This document shows, piece by piece, positions 36,770 through 46,270 of a stretch of DNA of 64,000 nucleotides; positions within the stretch are counted from its first letter, which is position 1; each line of letters starts with the position of its first letter. The notes below the pieces were generated by a model, which saw nothing but the letters and a program-made list of their open reading frames with translations, was not told the origin of the DNA and searched no databases. Both the position numbers and the translations under genes were made by a program. Source of the DNA: Salmonirosea aquatica (GTDB lineage: Bacteria; Bacteroidota; Bacteroidia; Cytophagales; Spirosomataceae). The stretch lies in NCBI RefSeq assembly GCF_009296315.1, contig NZ_WHLY01000002.1:2666001-2730000 (forward strand), in the 5' to 3' direction.

Positions 36770-37834
36770 GTGAAAAATCGTCCAAGCCCTTTCCTTCCCT
36801 TTTGTCTGCTTATCCTTCTGGGTATTTCGGCCTGCGCTCAGTCAGATCCCTCACGCGATGTGGCTGACTACCGGGTGGTATACAAGGGTACCCAAGGGCC
36901 TGGCCTGGGGAAAAACATTGTATTCATTGCTTCCGATCACGAATACCGGGGCGAAGAAAGCCTGCCGGCACTGGCCCGCATTATGGCCAAACATTATGGC
37001 TTCACCTGTACCGTCATCTTTGCTCTGGACGAGGAAGGTAACATTCTGCCCGGAGGATCCAATCTCAAAGGTCTGGAAGCGCTCGATAACGCCGACCTGA
37101 TGGTGCTGTTTACGCGATTCTCCGATTTTAGTGATGAGCAGATGCAGCACTTTGACGGGTACCTGAAACGCGGCGGCCCTATTGTGGCCCTCCGTACCTC
37201 CACGCATGCTTTCAATATTAAAGACAACCCCAAGTGGCAACATTACGACTACCGCTACAACGGTCCTAAAACGGCGTGGAAGGATGGCTTTGGCGAAAAT
37301 GTTTTGGGCGAAACCTGGGTTGGCCACTATGGTACCAATCACAAGCAGTCGTCGCGGCTCACCATTGATGAGGCACAGAAAAACCACCCGATTTTCCGGG
37401 GTGTGAAAGACATATGGGTCCAATCGGGAGCCTATACCGCCGAACCCAAAGGTACCATTCTGGCTTATGATCAACCCCTGAACGGCATGACACCTGACTC
37501 ACCCGCCGATGATACCAAAAAGCCTGTTCCGGTAGCCTGGACCAAAACCTATCAGATCGAAAACGGCAAAAGCGGGCGATCCTTTACCACTACGCACGGC
37601 GCGTCGGAAGATATTCTCAATGAAGGTTTCCGGCGCATGCTCATCAACGCGGCTTTCTGGGCGATGGGAATGGAAAAGAGTATTAAGCCCAATAACAACA
37701 TTGCCTTTGTGGGGCCTTACCAACCCACCACATTCAATTTCGAGGGCTATAAGGCCAAGGTCAAACCGGCCGATCTGGCGGGCTGGGATTCGCTGATTAT
37801 GCCCGGTGAAGTGGTGAAGAAAAAAGGGAAATAA
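36770..37834 (+). CDS. ThuA-domain lipoprotein 2
   Basis: A 354-residue paralogue of the protein at 25427. It carries a lipoprotein signal (LLGISACAQ) and the ThuA core with FIASDHEYRGEES and ALRTSTHAFNI. A longer C-terminal region ends in EVVKKKGK. The start is GTG 36770, the only one that leaves the signal peptide intact. Two exported ThuA proteins in one locus suggest sequential or substrate-specific steps on a keto-sugar. ThuA biochemistry is still open, so this is inference. Confidence 0.82.
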   Translation: MKNRPSPFLPFCLLILLGISACAQSDPSRDVADYRVVYKGTQGPGLGKNIVFIASDHEYRGEESLPALARIMAKHYGFTCTVIFALDEEGNILPGGSNLKGLEALDNADLMVLFTRFSDFSDEQMQHFDGYLKRGGPIVALRTSTHAFNIKDNPKWQHYDYRYNGPKTAWKDGFGENVLGETWVGHYGTNHKQSSRLTIDEAQKNHPIFRGVKDIWVQSGAYTAEPKGTILAYDQPLNGMTPDSPADDTKKPVPVAWTKTYQIENGKSGRSFTTTHGASEDILNEGFRRMLINAAFWAMGMEKSIKPNNNIAFVGPYQPTTFNFEGYKAKVKPADLAGWDSLIMPGEVVKKKGK

Positions 37835-37909
37835 CATGGCGGCCCGCCTATCATCTGTATGACTTTATTCTTAGAAACTATATCCAACAAACTATAAACT
37901 ACCTACCTA

Positions 37910-38737
37910 ATGGACTCCATACTTCCTTTTCGTTTTGGTTCCGAAGTATACACTTGGTATATGAGTGGCAACGGCACTACCTACGCCGGGCGCCTGGACC
38001 ATATGATTGATATCATTGCCAAAGCCGGCTTTGCCGGCATACAGCCCATTTTTTCCTGGATGGGTACCCTGCGTGACCCACACCTCCTGGCCGAAAAGCT
38101 GAAAGAGCACAACCTGGAACTGGCGGCGCTCTCCCTGGCCCTGGAATGGAACGGCCCCGAAGAAACCGAAGCCGAGCGCGCCGAAGCCGACCAAGCGGTT
38201 GAATTGTTGCGCTATTTTCCGGGAGCCATCCTCTGCACAGTACAGATTCCGACGGGTCGCCACGATCTATCCGACCGTCAGCGCAACTTGGTCAATAATG
38301 TCAATAGCGTTTCGGCTCGGGCTTCCTACAAAGGTATTCCCTGCAGTTTTCATCCCAATTCACCCCACAGTTCGATCATTCGTACTGCCGAAGATTATCG
38401 GATCGTGCTGGGAGGGCTGGATACGTCTGTCACGGGTTGGACGCCCGATGTGGGTCATATTATCAATGGGGGCATGGATCCGCTCGAAAAAATGCAGGAG
38501 TACGCCTCTTTGATCAATCATGTGCACTACAAGGATTGGAATGGCGATCCGGAATTCTCCCTTATGGGTATGGGTGAAGTAAATCTGCTGGCCATTACCC
38601 AATGGCTTAAAGATCAGCAGTACAAGGGCTGGATCGTCTGTGAAGACGAAGGCAAAGAAGCTCTCGAAGACCCTGACTACGTGACCCTCCACGATGGTCG
38701 CTGGATCACCCACGAACTGATCCCCGCGTTGAAGTGA
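37910..38737 (+). CDS. Sugar isomerase/epimerase-like TIM barrel 2
   Basis: A 275-residue protein of the same TIM-barrel superfamily as its neighbour but distantly related. It shows ICTVQIPTGRHDLSDRQRN-like N-half features, the metal-binding WTPDVGHIING and NHVHYKDWNGDPEF. It resembles the IolE/hydroxypyruvate-isomerase branch, which performs dehydration or isomerisation of keto-inositols and keto-acids. It is cytoplasmic. It is followed by an AGCTAT-type repeat cluster and then an alpha/beta hydrolase. Confidence 0.85.
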   Translation: MDSILPFRFGSEVYTWYMSGNGTTYAGRLDHMIDIIAKAGFAGIQPIFSWMGTLRDPHLLAEKLKEHNLELAALSLALEWNGPEETEAERAEADQAVELLRYFPGAILCTVQIPTGRHDLSDRQRNLVNNVNSVSARASYKGIPCSFHPNSPHSSIIRTAEDYRIVLGGLDTSVTGWTPDVGHIINGGMDPLEKMQEYASLINHVHYKDWNGDPEFSLMGMGEVNLLAITQWLKDQQYKGWIVCEDEGKEALEDPDYVTLHDGRWITHELIPALK

Positions 38738-38743
38738 ATTTTT

Positions 38744-38837
38744 TAGCTATTGGCTGCTAGCTGTTGGCCAATAGCTACCATTTACTGATTCACGAAATTC
38801 AATTTGCTATACCGAAGAAGCTATAAGCCAATAGCTA
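38744..38837. repeat. Three copies of an 11-bp intergenic repeat (GCCAATAGCTA)
   Basis: TAGCTATTGGC at 38744-38754 and GCCAATAGCTA at 38767-38777 form a perfect 11-bp inverted repeat. A third copy, GCCAATAGCTA, lies at 38827-38837 in the gap before the hydrolase. The related words GGTAGCTATCAGCTAATAGCT occur in the 35789-35893 gap. It may be a small dispersed repeat of this genome. Confidence 0.6.
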
Positions 38838-38850
38838 TCAGCTTTAAACT

Positions 38851-39648
38851 ATGCCACTCATTAAGTCCAACGGAATAAACTTCCACTACGTAGAGCGCGG
38901 CTCGGGCGAGCCACTCCTGCTGATTATGGGCATTACGGCCGATGGATCGGTATGGGAGCCACACGCCGCGAACTGGGAAAAACACTACCGATGTATCCTC
39001 GGCGATAACCGGGGTGTAGGCTTCTCCGACAAACCCGACGGACCCTACACCACCGCTGAAATGGCCGACGACTACGCCGGGCTGTTGAATCACCTGGAGC
39101 TGGAAAATGTCCGCGTGGTAGGCGTTTCGATGGGTAGTACCATTGCAATGCAGCTGGCCCTCCGGCATCCCAACAAAGTAAAGTCCATGGTATTGATGTG
39201 TCCCTGGGCGCGTTGCGATGCCATGGCGAAGGGCATATTCCAGCACATGATGGACTGCAAGGCGCGGTTTACACCGGAGGAATTCAGCCGCTACATTCAG
39301 CTCCTGATATTTTCCAAGTCCAGCTGGGACAATGACGAAAAAAGAAAGGAGCTGGAAGACGGACAAAAAGAGAATCCGGCCTTCCCCCAACCGCTGCACG
39401 GATTGCAGGGACAAGCTGCGGCCTGTATCAGTCATAATGTCCTGGATCAGCTACCTACCCTGCGGGTACCTACGCTGGTGATTGGGGGAAAGGAAGATAT
39501 TTTCACTCCTCCCTGGATGGGGCAGGAAATAGCCGAGGCCATACCGGGTGCCGAAATATATCTGTACGAAAAGTTGGGCCACGCTTTCCATTTTGAGGCG
39601 ACCCAGGATTTTAACGCCAGAATACTCGACTGGCTCAACAAGCATTAA
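38851..39648 (+). CDS. Alpha/beta hydrolase
   Basis: A 265-residue cytoplasmic hydrolase of the alpha/beta fold. The oxyanion loop is IMGITADGSVW, the nucleophile elbow is GVSMGS with Ser93, and an acid precedes a late catalytic His in GHAFHFEA. It could hydrolyse an ester or lactone, and a sugar-lactone step after dehydrogenase action would fit the neighbours. No substrate is shown. It is 17 bp upstream of the DUF4432 gene, so co-transcribed. Confidence 0.85.
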   Translation: MPLIKSNGINFHYVERGSGEPLLLIMGITADGSVWEPHAANWEKHYRCILGDNRGVGFSDKPDGPYTTAEMADDYAGLLNHLELENVRVVGVSMGSTIAMQLALRHPNKVKSMVLMCPWARCDAMAKGIFQHMMDCKARFTPEEFSRYIQLLIFSKSSWDNDEKRKELEDGQKENPAFPQPLHGLQGQAAACISHNVLDQLPTLRVPTLVIGGKEDIFTPPWMGQEIAEAIPGAEIYLYEKLGHAFHFEATQDFNARILDWLNKH

Positions 39649-39665
39649 TTCGAACGGAAAAGTAC

Positions 39666-40724
39666 ATGGGAGATATTGACGGACTGGATAAAGTAGGAAA
39701 CCCCGCGCAAATGGGCGGGATAGAGACTTCCGTACTGGACAACGGTCCCGGACGCGGTACCCGCATTGCCTGGATCAATACGGGTACCGGCCTGCGTTAC
39801 AAGGTACTCCTGGACCGGGCGATGGATATTGCCGATGCCTTTTGTAATCAACACAGCCTGGCCTGGCTGAGTCATGTGGGAGTCACTTCTCCTCAGCCAT
39901 TTTCAGATAAGGGCATCGACTGGATACGTACCTTTGGCGGTGGCCTGTTGGTTACCTGCGGGCTTTCGCACGTGGGCGGCCCTGAGTCAGACCAGTATGG
40001 CGACCGGGGCTTGCATGGATTGATCAGCCATTGTCAGGCAGAAATAGAATCCATCATCCAGCCTGATCCGGCAATGGGCCGGATGGAAATGAGTATTACC
40101 GGACGCATCCGCGAAACCAAGGTGTTCGGGCCCAGTCTGGAACTGCGACGGACTATTTCAGGTACCCTCGGACAGCCGCAGATCCGCATTCACGACGAGG
40201 TAATCAACCGGGGCAATACTTCGGCACCGCACATGCTTTTGTACCATTTCAACCTCGGCTGGCCATTGGCTGATGAGGGTACGGATATCCTGTGGAAAGG
40301 TACCTGGCAGCCGCGCCTCGACCCGAGTCAACATCAGATTTTCCGGGAAGGAAATAACTTCCGGAAATGTCCGGCCCCGCTGGATGCCCATTCGGGTGGA
40401 GGCGAAGAAGTAGCCATCATCGATCCCGTGGCTGATGAGTCAGGTACCTCCGTGTGCGGACTGCATAATGAAAAACTAGGACTGGCGCTTTCCATAGCAT
40501 TTAACAAAAACCAACTGCCCTGGCTCACGAACTGGCAACACTGGGGAAAAGGCGAATACGTAACAGGACTCGAACCGGGTACCCATCCGCCCATCGGACA
40601 GGCGAAAGCGCGCGAGGAGGGTACCTTGATTCAACTGGAACCCGGAGAAAGCCGAAGCTACGATCTTACTATTGAGGTGAAGCAGGACCCGGAATCCATA
40701 AAGACCTTTTTGAATCAATTTTAG
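39666..40724 (+). CDS. DUF4432 family aldose-1-epimerase-like protein
   Basis: A 352-residue protein of the galactose-mutarotase superfamily in the DUF4432 branch. It shows a GRGTRIAWINTGTG start region, the central HMLLYHFNLGWPLADEGTD core and a GKGEYVTGLEPGTHP segment. DUF4432 proteins occur in catabolic loci for unusual hexoses and sugar acids, where they are thought to equilibrate anomers; activity of this one is unknown. It sits between the alpha/beta hydrolase and the cupin with short gaps, in one transcription unit. Confidence 0.82.
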   Translation: MGDIDGLDKVGNPAQMGGIETSVLDNGPGRGTRIAWINTGTGLRYKVLLDRAMDIADAFCNQHSLAWLSHVGVTSPQPFSDKGIDWIRTFGGGLLVTCGLSHVGGPESDQYGDRGLHGLISHCQAEIESIIQPDPAMGRMEMSITGRIRETKVFGPSLELRRTISGTLGQPQIRIHDEVINRGNTSAPHMLLYHFNLGWPLADEGTDILWKGTWQPRLDPSQHQIFREGNNFRKCPAPLDAHSGGGEEVAIIDPVADESGTSVCGLHNEKLGLALSIAFNKNQLPWLTNWQHWGKGEYVTGLEPGTHPPIGQAKAREEGTLIQLEPGESRSYDLTIEVKQDPESIKTFLNQF

Positions 40725-40748
40725 CATACATCATAAATTCTCATTTTA

Positions 40749-41972
40749 ATGGAAACACTGAATAAAACCAGTCTGGCGGCACAGGCACTCGAACAGGGAA
40801 AAGGAATTTTACGCCTCGCTCCCACCTGGGTACCCCGTTCTTTCTGCGTACCCGGACGGCGGATCAAACTTCATCCTGACGACTACTACGTGCTGGGCGG
40901 CGTCCGCGGCGGCATTGACGAGCGTTGGCTCTCTTCTACAACCCCAGCCAAAAACGGTCCGCTAACGGGCGAAAACGAAGGACTGAGCGCCATTGTGGTG
41001 AACGATAACGGCGAGGAAAAACAGATTCTGCTCAAAGATGCCATCGACGAATTGAAAGGCGAAATCATCGGTGACCGACTGTGGGATCAGTACCAAAGCT
41101 GGCCCATGTATTCCAAGTTTTTTGATAACATGGGTCCCCTGCCGCACCACATTCACCACAACGACGAAGAAGCGGCCAAAATCGGCCAACTGGGCAAACC
41201 AGAGGCCTACTATTTTCCGCCGCAGCTCAACAACCACGGCGGCGATTTTCCGTACACGTTCTTCGGTATCGCGCCAGGTACCACCAAAGAAGAGATCAAG
41301 GAATGTTTGATGAACTTCACCAAGGGCGATAACAAGATCACCATGTACTCGCAGGCCTTTCCGCTGGTGCCGGGCACGGGCTGGGACGTACCTCCGGGTA
41401 TGCTGCACGCCCCCGGCAGCCTGTGTACCTACGAGCCACAAAAAGCATCGGACGTTTTTGCCATGTACCAGTCGCTGGTCAACGAGGCCATTATTCCCGA
41501 AGAGCTACTCTGGAATGGTACCCCCCCTGACCGCATCGGTGATTATGACCAGCTGATGGAAGTGATCGATTGGGAACTGAATACCAATCCTAACCTGCTC
41601 GAAACCCGTTTCATGCGTCCCATTCCTGTGCGCGACAAGTCCGAAATGGAGGCCGAAGGTTATGTGGAAAACTGGATTTGCTACCGCTCCGACGCCTTCA
41701 GCGCCAAGGAATTGACCGTAGCACCCGGTGCCACCGTCACCATCAAAGACAGCGCCGCTTACGGTCTGATCATGATGCAGGGACACGGTACCATGGGCAA
41801 CTGGGACATTGAAACGCCCGCGTTGATTCGCTATGGACAATTGACCAATGATGAGTTTTTCGTGACTGAGAAAGCCGCCCGTGAGGGCGTGACCATTGTC
41901 AACAAATCGTCCGTGGATCCCATTGTGATGTTGAAGCACTTCGGTCCTGAGAATCCGGATTTGAAATTGTAA
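40749..41972 (+). CDS. Cupin protein, type-I phosphomannose-isomerase-like
   Basis: A 407-residue double-cupin protein. The metal-binding loop LPHHIHHNDEEAAKIG (His133, 134, 136, 137 and Glu140) and KPEAYYFPPQLN resemble the zinc site of class I mannose-6-phosphate isomerase. However, the usual PMI C-terminal motif is not evident. It may isomerise an aldose/ketose or a uronate-like intermediate of the locus. An identity as 5-keto-4-deoxyuronate isomerase or an oxidative cupin cannot be excluded. A hairpin follows its stop. Confidence 0.72.
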   Translation: METLNKTSLAAQALEQGKGILRLAPTWVPRSFCVPGRRIKLHPDDYYVLGGVRGGIDERWLSSTTPAKNGPLTGENEGLSAIVVNDNGEEKQILLKDAIDELKGEIIGDRLWDQYQSWPMYSKFFDNMGPLPHHIHHNDEEAAKIGQLGKPEAYYFPPQLNNHGGDFPYTFFGIAPGTTKEEIKECLMNFTKGDNKITMYSQAFPLVPGTGWDVPPGMLHAPGSLCTYEPQKASDVFAMYQSLVNEAIIPEELLWNGTPPDRIGDYDQLMEVIDWELNTNPNLLETRFMRPIPVRDKSEMEAEGYVENWICYRSDAFSAKELTVAPGATVTIKDSAAYGLIMMQGHGTMGNWDIETPALIRYGQLTNDEFFVTEKAAREGVTIVNKSSVDPIVMLKHFGPENPDLKL

Positions 41973-41977
41973 CAGCC

Positions 41978-42026
41978 AGGAGCTGTTTGGAAATAAATGA
42001 ACAGTATTTCAGTCCGGACAGCTCCT
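41978..42026. terminator. Hairpin after the cupin gene
   Basis: A 13-bp stem with two G-U pairs (41978-41990 with 42014-42026) starts six bases after the cupin stop and is followed by TATTTAATTAA. It is weak as a terminator, since the loop is 23 nt. Confidence 0.45.
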
Positions 42027-42071
42027 TATTTAATTAAAACCTAAATACCTAACACCTAAAAACCTAGTACC

Positions 42072-43103
42072 ATGCCCGAAAATAATTATCCCAAGCTCCA
42101 CAACGCAACCTGGCCCGGAATCGTAGGCAAAGGCGACGATTCGCAGCCCGTTATCCCCTTTGACACCATGCTTAAGATGACCGCTAACGCGGAGGTAGAC
42201 GGCCAGAAATTCGATGGTGTCGACCTCGGCCTGCTGGGTCCGCACGTGGATATTGAAAGCTCCGACGACGATATCAAACGCCTGGCTGACAAAATAGCCG
42301 GCTATGGCCTGAAGGTAGGTAGTCTGGTGGCTCCGATCTGGGGTGGTCCTACCCTGGGAAGTGACGATGACCGGAAAACGTTTGTAGAAATGGTGCGTAA
42401 AGCCTGTAACTTCGGTAAGATATTCCGCGAGGTAGGCATTCGGCCCTACGGGGTGATCCGCGTCGATTCGGCGAGCAGTCCCGAGCAGTGGGCCAAAGAT
42501 CCGGCCAAGAATACTAAAATCATTGCCGATACTTTCCGGGAAGCCTGTGATGTGGCGGCAGAATTTGACGAAAAAATTGCCGCAGAAGGCGAAATATGCT
42601 GGGGAGGTATGCATGGCTGGAAAACCATGATCGAAACCATGGAAATGGTGGATCGGCCTAACATGGGCTTCCAGGCCGATATGTCGCATACACTGCTTTA
42701 CACCATGGGCTACAACCGCCCCGAAGAGCGCATCCTGCCCGAGAACTACGACTGGCAGGACCGCGAGGTACTGTCCGCCGCGCTCAAAAAAATGTCGGAC
42801 GCACTCCGTCCCTGGACGCTCGATTTCCACGTAGCTCAGAACGATGGTACCGTACATGGTACCGGCTCGCACGACAAGACCGGCCGCCATTGCCTGGCCA
42901 CGGATCCCAACGGAAAATTGAATGTAGCTGAGGATGCGGGGTTCTGGCTGCGTGATGAAAATGGCAATCTTACCAAAAAACTGCGTCACATCTGCTGGGA
43001 TGGCTGTATGTTTGACAACAGCGTGATGGAGAATCAGCAAACCTGGAACGACATCTTGGCCACGCTGATTCAGGTACGGAAGAAGCACGGCTGGTATGAA
43101 TGA
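42072..43103 (+). CDS. Sugar isomerase/epimerase-like TIM barrel 3
   Basis: A 343-residue xylose-isomerase-like TIM barrel, longer than the other two in the locus. Candidate metal ligands are Glu in [11 protein letters not shown], Asp in [11 protein letters not shown], His in [10 protein letters not shown] and a later Asp. The insert after residue 220 ([15 protein letters not shown]) is not shared with barrels 1 and 2. Three different members in one cluster suggest three separate isomerisation or elimination steps. It is upstream of the Gfo/Idh/MocA oxidoreductase with a 116-bp gap. Confidence 0.87.
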   Translation: MPENNYPKLHNATWPGIVGKGDDSQPVIPFDTMLKMTANAEVDGQKFDGVDLGLLGPHVDIESSDDDIKRLADKIAGYGLKVGSLVAPIWGGPTLGSDDDRKTFVEMVRKACNFGKIFREVGIRPYGVIRVDSASSPEQWAKDPAKNTKIIADTFREACDVAAEFDEKIAAEGEICWGGMHGWKTMIETMEMVDRPNMGFQADMSHTLLYTMGYNRPEERILPENYDWQDREVLSAALKKMSDALRPWTLDFHVAQNDGTVHGTGSHDKTGRHCLATDPNGKLNVAEDAGFWLRDENGNLTKKLRHICWDGCMFDNSVMENQQTWNDILATLIQVRKKHGWYE

Positions 43104-43219
43104 TTAGGTGTGCTGGCGCTGAATTAAGAGCTGGTTTGCGTTTGTAACGCGCTACTAACCCAAAGAAAAATTATCAAACCGTTAACCATTAGCTGTTAAC
43201 CTTTAATCCCTTTAAACCT

Positions 43220-44383
43220 ATGGCTGACAAAAAAGAAATAAGAATTGGTCTGATTGGTAGTGGACTCATGGGCCGCACCCACACCAACGGATACAAGCGG
43301 CTGGGCGATTTTTTTCCTGAATACGAGTACCGCCCCGTTCTGAAAGCGGTCTGCGCGCGGAGTGAAGACAAGGTAAAAGCCTTTGCCGAACAGTGGGGCT
43401 ATGAGTCTTATGAAACGGACTGGAAAGCCCTCATTGCCCGCGATGACATCGATGCGGTCGATATTTGTACCCCTAACGATACCCACGCGGCCATCGCCAT
43501 TGCCGCTGCTGAAGCAGGCAAGATGATTCTGTGCGAAAAACCCCTCGCCCGCACGCTTGCCGAAGCCCAAACCATGGTAGACGCCATTGAAAAAACCGGC
43601 GTCAAAAACACTGTGTGGTACAACTACCGTCGTATTCCGGCCGTCACATTGGCCAAACAAATCGTGGACTCGGGAAAGCTGGGCAAAATATTTCATTATC
43701 GCTCCAACTTCCTGCAAGACTGGACCATCAGTCCCGACCTACCCCAGGGAGGTACCGCCCTCTGGCGTCTGGATTCGGACGCTGCGGGATCGGGCGTAAC
43801 CGGCGACCTGCTGGCCCACTGCATCGATGCGGCTATGTGGATCAACGGGGCCATTACCGACGTATCGGCTGTAACCGAAACATTCATCAAGGAGCGGATG
43901 CACCAGGAAAGCGGCAAAGTTCAGAAAGTAGGAATCGACGATGCCTGTATTTTCCATTGTCACTTCAACAATGGCTCATTGGGATTATTCGAATCGACCC
44001 GTTACGCCCGGGGACACAAGGCCCTTTTCACGTTCGAAATTAATGGCGAACACGCGTCGATTCGCTGGGATTTGCACGATATGAACCGGTTGGAGTACTT
44101 TGATCATAACGATGAAGGCATCGTGCGTGGCTGGCGGTCGATCCTGATCACCGACAGCGATCAGCCCTATATGGGCCGCTGGTGGATTCCCGGTACGAGT
44201 ATCGGCTACGAGCACTCATTTGTGCATCAGGTAGCCGATTTCTTTAAGAGCCTTGAGACAGGCGAACCCTGCCATCCAACTTTTCAGGACGCTCTGGAAA
44301 CACAAAAGGTATGCGAAGCCGTCCTCAACTCCGCCGCCGACCGCAGCTGGAAAGACACCGGCGTAGCAACCGATATTGGGTAG
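43220..44383 (+). CDS. Gfo/Idh/MocA-family oxidoreductase
   Basis: A 387-residue NAD(P)-dependent sugar dehydrogenase with Rossmann motif GSGLMG (13-18), the family's EKP motif at 106-108 (CEKPLAR) and HCIDAAMWI-like substrate residues. In 3-keto-glycoside systems a member of this family oxidises C3 of the sugar ring. A cytoplasmic location (no signal) would require uptake of the intact glycoside first. Since DUF1080 here carries a lipoprotein signal, the two cannot meet unless another enzyme makes the keto-sugar outside. A repeat element follows. Confidence 0.9.
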   Translation: MADKKEIRIGLIGSGLMGRTHTNGYKRLGDFFPEYEYRPVLKAVCARSEDKVKAFAEQWGYESYETDWKALIARDDIDAVDICTPNDTHAAIAIAAAEAGKMILCEKPLARTLAEAQTMVDAIEKTGVKNTVWYNYRRIPAVTLAKQIVDSGKLGKIFHYRSNFLQDWTISPDLPQGGTALWRLDSDAAGSGVTGDLLAHCIDAAMWINGAITDVSAVTETFIKERMHQESGKVQKVGIDDACIFHCHFNNGSLGLFESTRYARGHKALFTFEINGEHASIRWDLHDMNRLEYFDHNDEGIVRGWRSILITDSDQPYMGRWWIPGTSIGYEHSFVHQVADFFKSLETGEPCHPTFQDALETQKVCEAVLNSAADRSWKDTGVATDIG

Positions 44384-44442
44384 TAATTTTGTAGCCCCGG
44401 CGGGGCGGCGAATTGGTTGCCCTTATCCAACTTTATTCACAA

Positions 44443-44496
44443 CAAGCCCCATCGGGGCGACATTCTCGAAGGAAGATGTCGCCCCGATGGGGCTTG
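44443..44496. repeat. Perfect 21-bp inverted repeat, REP-like
   Basis: A 21-bp arm at 44443-44463 pairs exactly with 44476-44496 around a 12-nt loop. The arm core is GCCCCATCGGGGCGACAT. A related GCCCCGGCGGGGCG half-copy lies at 44394-44407. It has no T run and is intergenic, which fits a REP-like dispersed palindrome better than a terminator. Confidence 0.8.
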
Positions 44497-44569
44497 AAAG
44501 TATGTCGGACGGCTTCTCTGACCTAAAGAATTAATGGCAATTTTCATCGACCTTATTCTCTGAATTCCT

Positions 44570-45742
44570 ATGACCCGCTTATTTCTTCGTCTAAACCTGA
44601 TCCTGTGGCTATGCCCGGCAGGCCTGCTAGCCCAGCAGGCCCATGTCAATATCGACTGGGCACCTCACAAAAATACCGAAAATCTGGCCCCGCCTTATGG
44701 AACCAATACGGTATCGCCCATTGTCCATGATGATCGCACGGTTACGTTTAAGCTACTGGCCCCCGGCGCGGATAGTGTTATGGTAGTGGGACTACCCGTA
44801 GCCCCCGGAAAGCCCGTGGCTATGAAAAAAGGGGAGAAGGGATTATGGGAGACCACCGTGGGTCCGTTGCTGCCGGATATTTATCTGTACAAGCTGCGAA
44901 TCAACGGGGTGAATGTTCCTGATCCCAACAACAGTTTTGTGGGCATGGCCGATCAGCCGCCTTATAGCATTTTGATCGTGCACGGCGACGCTCCCGGCTA
45001 TTATGACCCCAAACCCGTGCCCCACGGAGCCGTAACGCGGCACATTTATCATTCTGACGTAACCAACGGAGAGCGTGAAATGTACGTGTATACCCCACCG
45101 GGCTATAACCCGGCTGTGGCCTACCCGGTTTTGTACCTGGTAGGAGGAAGCGGCGAACTGGCCTCCAATTGGGCCAACGAGGGGCGGGCCAATTTTATCA
45201 TGGACAACTTACTGGCGGAAGGTAAGGCGGTACCTATGATCATCGCCATGCCTAATAACCAACTGATTCACCGCCAGCATCCCAACCACGTCAACCTCAC
45301 GTTCAATCTTTTTGAAGCCGATCTTAAGCAGCACGTGGTACCTTTTGTCGATACCCATTATACGACAATCAAAAACCCGGGTGGACGGGCATTGGCGGGA
45401 TTATCCATGGGCGGGCGACATACTCAGTTTATCGGTTTTAAAAACCTGGACCTATTCGGGTCGTTTGGGGTACTGAGCGCCGGGGATGTCAACACCGAAA
45501 CCCTGTTTGCTGATTTTCTGAACGATCCCGCTACCAATAGCAAGATTAATTATTTGTTTGTGGGGCAGGGAACGCTCGAAGCGGAGAGGGTACAGGGCAA
45601 CCGCACCATTGCCCTGCATGAAGCTCTGGAAAAGCATAACATCCGGCACGAGTACTACGTCGGGGGAGGGGGAGCGCACGAATGGAAAACCTGGCGTCAC
45701 CTGCTCTATGCAAAGCTCTTGCCGGGGCTATGGAGAAAGTAG
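44570..45742 (+). CDS. Secreted esterase with N-terminal CBM48-like domain
   Basis: A 390-residue exported protein with signal MTRLFLRLNLILWLCPAGLLAQ. An immunoglobulin-like/CBM48-type domain covers about 50-150 (VTFKLLAPGADSVMVVG), and an alpha/beta esterase of the D/feruloyl-esterase type follows. The nucleophile is Ser279 in GLSMGG and a candidate catalytic His is in GAHEWKTW. Such enzymes remove acyl groups such as acetyl or feruloyl from plant glycans. It would prepare a substituted polysaccharide for the locus's uptake system. Confidence 0.85.
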   Translation: MTRLFLRLNLILWLCPAGLLAQQAHVNIDWAPHKNTENLAPPYGTNTVSPIVHDDRTVTFKLLAPGADSVMVVGLPVAPGKPVAMKKGEKGLWETTVGPLLPDIYLYKLRINGVNVPDPNNSFVGMADQPPYSILIVHGDAPGYYDPKPVPHGAVTRHIYHSDVTNGEREMYVYTPPGYNPAVAYPVLYLVGGSGELASNWANEGRANFIMDNLLAEGKAVPMIIAMPNNQLIHRQHPNHVNLTFNLFEADLKQHVVPFVDTHYTTIKNPGGRALAGLSMGGRHTQFIGFKNLDLFGSFGVLSAGDVNTETLFADFLNDPATNSKINYLFVGQGTLEAERVQGNRTIALHEALEKHNIRHEYYVGGGGAHEWKTWRHLLYAKLLPGLWRK

Positions 45743-45804
45743 GGGGGTGCCTTGCTAAAACAAAAAGGGACTAGCCGAGGCCAGCCCCTTTCGGAAGCTA
45801 CTCA

Positions 45805-46266
45805 TTAGTTAATTTTTATTTGTCGAGGCGCTTTGGGTTTGGCCTCTTCTTTTTTGGGAACCGTCAGGTGTAGCACCCCATCGGTATAGCGGGCTTCGAT
45901 CCGATCCTGCTCACAGGTATCAGGTAGCCAGAAAGAGCGGGAGAAAGCATGAAAACTGAACTCACGCTTCATGTAGCGTTCATTGTTCCCTTTTTCCTCC
46001 TTCTCTTCCTTCCGTTCCGTAGAGATGGTGAGGCGGCCGTTGTCGAGCGTGACGTTAAAGTCTTTTTTCTTCATGCCCGGGGCGGCCACTTCCAGATAGA
46101 AATTGTCGTTGTCTTCCCGGATATTTACCGAGGGTACCACACTACCCACCCGAGAGCGCGTGGCAAAGGGCCAGTTCCATACTTGAAGATCTTCCATGTC
46201 TTTGCCTATGAAATCATCCAGCAGACTTGGAAGGGTTCCATTTCCATTGAATTTTACGAGTGACAT
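45805..46266 (-). CDS. Small heat shock protein Hsp20
   Basis: A 153-residue alpha-crystallin-domain chaperone. The domain spans about 38-140 (VNIREDNDNFYLEVAAPG to the PKKEE region). A C-terminal IKI stands in the I-x-I position that binds a neighbouring dimer. It prevents aggregation of unfolded proteins in the cytoplasm. It is on the opposite strand to the sugar locus and probably unrelated. Its start codon is preceded by a strong Shine-Dalgarno sequence, exceptional for this genome. Confidence 0.93.
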   Translation of the reverse strand: MSLVKFNGNGTLPSLLDDFIGKDMEDLQVWNWPFATRSRVGSVVPSVNIREDNDNFYLEVAAPGMKKKDFNVTLDNGRLTISTERKEEKEEKGNNERYMKREFSFHAFSRSFWLPDTCEQDRIEARYTDGVLHLTVPKKEEAKPKAPRQIKIN

Positions 46267-46270
46267 AGTT

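Noticed and set aside
44443-44496. The 21-bp inverted repeat as terminator of the Gfo/Idh/MocA gene
   Set aside because: No T run follows and the arms are too long and exact; a REP-like repeat fits better.
45752-45799. Terminator between esterase and hsp20
   Set aside because: AAAGGGACTAG and CCAGCCCCTTT pair only with two mismatches, so I do not list it as a feature.
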